This document shows, piece after piece, positions 25,444 to 27,411 of a stretch of 27,411 bases of DNA. The stretch's first letter is position 1; the number at the start of each line of letters is the position of its first letter. Made by a program: the position numbers and the translations under genes. The notes beneath the pieces were generated by a model. The model did not search any database, was not told the DNA's origin, and saw nothing but the letters and a program-made list of their open reading frames with translations. Origin of the DNA: Phycisphaerales bacterium UBA7800 (GTDB lineage: Bacteria > Planctomycetota > Phycisphaerae > Phycisphaerales > Phycisphaeraceae); assembly GCA_002480565.1 (NCBI GenBank), contig DLCK01000032.1, forward strand, positions 1 through 27,411. Direction: 5' to 3'.

Positions 25444-26490
25444 TCACACCTTCACGCTAGCCAAACGCTCAGCTTGAACCAGTGTCAACATCAATGGTGC
25501 AAAGCTATGTGGATCGTCTTTGACAGGTTGCTTCTCGGTCACATAGGCCTTGGGCGTTCCATCACCAGGTGACAAGCAACCGGGGCAGCAAAGTTCCGTC
25601 GAACCATCCTCATTAATACAGTGCGCAATCAAACCTTCAAGGGCTTTGTCGAATGAGGCTTTGTATTCGTCACCTAAAAAGCCCAGCTCATAACCCACAC
25701 CATAGGCATAGGCGATCAAACCCGTCCCTGAGCTTTCTTCCCATGAGTCCGGCGCTTCGTCGAGGACCAGATGTTGACGCCACAAGCCACGCTCTGATTG
25801 GTGAGGCAGCATCGCTTTGCAGTGATCGACAAAGTACTTCTTGCATGTCTCATACTGTGCGTGATCCTTGGGTAAATCCTGCATCAATTCCGTCAAGGCA
25901 ATGATGCCCCAACCCTGCCCACGCCCCCAGTAGTCGGTTGAGAATTGCATCTGGCCACAGAATCCGCGACTTTGATGCAGCAGGCCAGTGGACTTATTGA
26001 GAAAGGCATCATACATCAGCAAAGTCTGATTGATACCTTCATCGACGTATTGTTCGTTCTTCAAAGCAAGACCCGCAAAGAGCAGATAAGGCGTGATCGC
26101 CATCGCACAATCGATCCAGATTCTCTGAGTTTCTGGCAGGTACGGGTGAGACATGATCCCCTGCTCATCACGTTGAGCCACAAGCATTTCATCTGCGTAG
26201 TGATCGACATATTTTCTGGTCTTCTCATCCGTCATCAACTCTGCATACAAAGCATACGAGCGTGCAATCCCGCCAATGCGATAGCTTGGAAAGTTATAGG
26301 CAGAATGCTTGGTAATGTGATCTGGAAAACGTTGCAGTTCAGCTACGCATTTGGCTTTGAGTGCTTCATCGCCCGACTGCACCGCCGTGCGACACAGCGC
26401 GTAAATCGCCAGCACGCCATAGTAGTGAAAGACTTCGGTGGTGGACTTGTAATGATCAAACAGTTTGACGGAAGTATTAAGATAATTCAT
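25444..26490 (-). CDS. GH105-type unsaturated glucuronyl/galacturonyl hydrolase
   Basis: This 348-residue protein lacks a signal peptide and should act in the cytoplasm. The family removes the 4,5-unsaturated uronic acid that polysaccharide lyases leave at the non-reducing end. Family features are the (alpha/alpha)-barrel pattern, the catalytic-type Asp127 in RIWIDCAMAITPYL, YWGRGQGWGIIALTEL at 187-202, SWEESSGTGLIAYAYGVG, and the C-terminal DDPHSFAPLMLTLVQAE. The size matches YteR/YesR-type enzymes. It starts 36 bp after kduD on the same strand, so the unsaturated uronate it frees could feed the KduD route. The ribosome-binding site is weak, suggesting dependence on upstream translation. The sugar it acts on (rhamnogalacturonan, ulvan or another lyase product) cannot be read from sequence. 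Confidence 0.9.
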   Translation of the reverse strand: MNYLNTSVKLFDHYKSTTEVFHYYGVLAIYALCRTAVQSGDEALKAKCVAELQRFPDHITKHSAYNFPSYRIGGIARSYALYAELMTDEKTRKYVDHYADEMLVAQRDEQGIMSHPYLPETQRIWIDCAMAITPYLLFAGLALKNEQYVDEGINQTLLMYDAFLNKSTGLLHQSRGFCGQMQFSTDYWGRGQGWGIIALTELMQDLPKDHAQYETCKKYFVDHCKAMLPHQSERGLWRQHLVLDEAPDSWEESSGTGLIAYAYGVGYELGFLGDEYKASFDKALEGLIAHCINEDGSTELCCPGCLSPGDGTPKAYVTEKQPVKDDPHSFAPLMLTLVQAERLASVKV

Positions 26491-26526
26491 CGATTAGACT
26501 CGTAAAAGATAGTATTAAAATGAGAT

Positions 26527-27285
26527 TTAGCGTGACAACCAACCGCCATCGACATTAATGATTGTGCCATTGAGATAGTTGGCTGCATCAGATGCCAGGA
26601 AGACTGCTGTACCTGCAAGATCCGACGGATCACCCCAGCGGCCAGCGGGGATGCGCGCGAGAATTGCGGTGTTGCGTTCTTCATCATCCCGTAACGCCTG
26701 CGTATTATCCGTTGCCATATATCCGGGAGCGATGGCATTGACACAAATGCCATGCGATGCCAATTCGTTGGCCATGATACGGGTAAGGCCCATCACGCCA
26801 TGTTTACTTGCCGTATAGGACGGCACGCGGATACCGCCTTGATAACTGAGCATGGATGCGATGTGAATGATCTTCCCATTTTTGCGTTGAATCATCTGCC
26901 TGCTGACGATCTGGCTAAGCAGAAAGATGCTTTTGAGATTGACGTTCATCACATCATCCCAATCCGCTTCACTAAAGTCCGGCCAATCGTTGCGGCGAAT
27001 AATCCCCGCATTGTTCACCAGAATATCCACCGGTTGATCCAACGACACAAGCTTTTCACCTAATGCCTTGGTCGCATCAGTATCCGCGAGGTTGGCTTGT
27101 ATACCGACGAACTTCCGCCCGGTGGCTTCAATGGTTTTGGCGATCTCGTCAGGCATGTGACTGTTGTACACCCCCACAATATCCGCACCCGCCTGGGCGA
27201 GTCCGATTGCCATCCCGCTGCCAAGCCCGGTACTTACACCAGTGACCACAGCCTGTTTACCTGCTAATGAAAAATTGATCGTCAT
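26527..27285 (-). CDS. kduD: 2-dehydro-3-deoxy-D-gluconate 5-dehydrogenase (KduD), SDR family
   Basis: This 252-residue short-chain dehydrogenase should interconvert 2,5-diketo-3-deoxygluconate (DKII) and 2-keto-3-deoxygluconate with NAD(H), in the cytoplasmic unsaturated-uronate pathway. The cofactor loop is TGVSTGLGSG at 15-24 with AQAGADIVGVYNS after it. NNAG is at 91-94, and the catalytic Ser144, Tyr157 and Lys161 (SYTASKHG) are present. The ending NYLNGTIINVDGGWLSR is typical of KduD. The length almost equals that of E. coli KduD. The start at 27285 has GGAG 8 nt upstream; the open frame to 27378 lacks homology-like sequence. It is the first gene of a two-gene operon with GH105. A paralogous sugar dehydrogenase is the main alternative. 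Confidence 0.88.
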   Translation of the reverse strand: MTINFSLAGKQAVVTGVSTGLGSGMAIGLAQAGADIVGVYNSHMPDEIAKTIEATGRKFVGIQANLADTDATKALGEKLVSLDQPVDILVNNAGIIRRNDWPDFSEADWDDVMNVNLKSIFLLSQIVSRQMIQRKNGKIIHIASMLSYQGGIRVPSYTASKHGVMGLTRIMANELASHGICVNAIAPGYMATDNTQALRDDEERNTAILARIPAGRWGDPSDLAGTAVFLASDAANYLNGTIINVDGGWLSR

Positions 27286-27316
27286 GAATTTCACTCCGTA
27301 CGTTTCATGGACTATG

Positions 27317-27350
27317 GGATTAAGTGTAGAGACACACTTGGTTTTAATCC
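27317..27350. promoter_or_regulatory. Inverted repeat in the kduD leader
   Basis: The outer arms GGATTAA (27317-27323) and TTAATCC (27344-27350) pair, and the pairing continues with GTGT (27324-27327) and ACAC (27334-27337) across a one-sided bulge. It lies 32-65 bp upstream of the kduD start, between the operator-like site and the ribosome-binding site. It could be a leader hairpin or a second regulator site; there is no T tract on either strand that would make it a terminator. Confidence 0.4.
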
Positions 27351-27365
27351 ATGTATCGCAACGCG

Positions 27366-27375
27366 AGCGTTTGCA
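27366..27375. promoter_or_regulatory. Candidate LacI-type operator half-site upstream of kduD
   Basis: On the minus strand this reads TGCAAACGCT. Its first eight bases equal the conserved half of the operators at 24154 and 24278; the second half is degenerate. A possible promoter TTGTGC-17-TACATG overlaps it on the minus strand, with the site beginning inside the -35 box. The promoter match is weak. Confidence 0.5.
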
Positions 27376-27387
27376 CAAAACGACTGC

Positions 27388-27411
27388 GGGATTTGGGATT
27401 TGGGATTTGGG
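27388..27411. repeat. Heptanucleotide tandem repeat (GGGATTT) cut by the window edge
   Basis: Three full copies of GGGATTT plus GGG run to the last base, so the true length is unknown. The four GGG runs with ATTT loops fit the canonical G-quadruplex pattern. It lies about 100 bp upstream of kduD, beyond the operator-like site, and may be an intergenic microsatellite shared with the next gene. Confidence 0.85.

Noticed and set aside
1..27411. CRISPR array, insertion sequence, riboswitch or phage genes
   Set aside because: No regularly spaced repeats, transposase, recombinase, conserved riboswitch core or phage structural gene could be recognised.

Overview
The window looks like part of the chromosome of a planctomycete-type (PVC group) polysaccharide degrader, most likely Phycisphaerae-like. 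The basis is three short pseudopilins with the motif AFTLIELLVVISII and a C-terminal DGH motif, many large secreted multidomain carbohydrate-active enzymes, and small one-component regulators beside them. Lentisphaerota, Kiritimatiellota or Verrucomicrobiota cannot be excluded. No rRNA, CRISPR array, transposase or phage gene was seen.

Layout. (1) 1-1205: housekeeping edge with tRNA-Ser(CGA) and ispH, both on the minus strand. (2) 1730-5473: a very large secreted protein resembling an (alpha/alpha)-toroid polysaccharide lyase, ended by a strong hairpin terminator. (3) 5632-11228, plus-strand operon: SGNH/CE12-type acetylesterase, pseudopilin, a GntR regulator fused to a sugar-binding-protein domain, and a secreted beta-helix protein. 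(4) 15508 to 11245, minus-strand operon: LacI regulator, pseudopilin, clan GH-A glycosidase with a duplicated C-terminal binding domain. It has a TTGACA-17-TAAAGT promoter. (5) 15834-19202: divergent secreted GH81 endo-beta-1,3-glucanase with Ig-like and binding domains. (6) 24116 to 19233, minus strand: pseudopilin followed by a 1353-residue glycosidase-like protein, divergent from a second LacI regulator (24309-25397). (7) 27285 to 25444, minus-strand operon: kduD and a cytoplasmic GH105 unsaturated glucuronyl/galacturonyl hydrolase.

How they fit. Secreted lyase, esterase, beta-helix and glycosidase proteins would cut extracellular polysaccharides. GH105 and KduD would process unsaturated uronate ends inside the cell, and GH81 points to laminarin-like beta-1,3-glucan. 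The main pattern is a repeated cassette of regulator, one pseudopilin and one or more large secreted CAZymes, seen three times. The second LacI appears to control a small regulon: a TGCAAACG half-site occurs at its own promoter, over the -10 of the pseudopilin-glycosidase operon, and upstream of kduD. No sugar transporter, sulfatase, SusC/SusD pair or type II secretion machinery lies in the window, so uptake and export must be encoded elsewhere. All family calls come from reading motifs by eye; no database search was possible.
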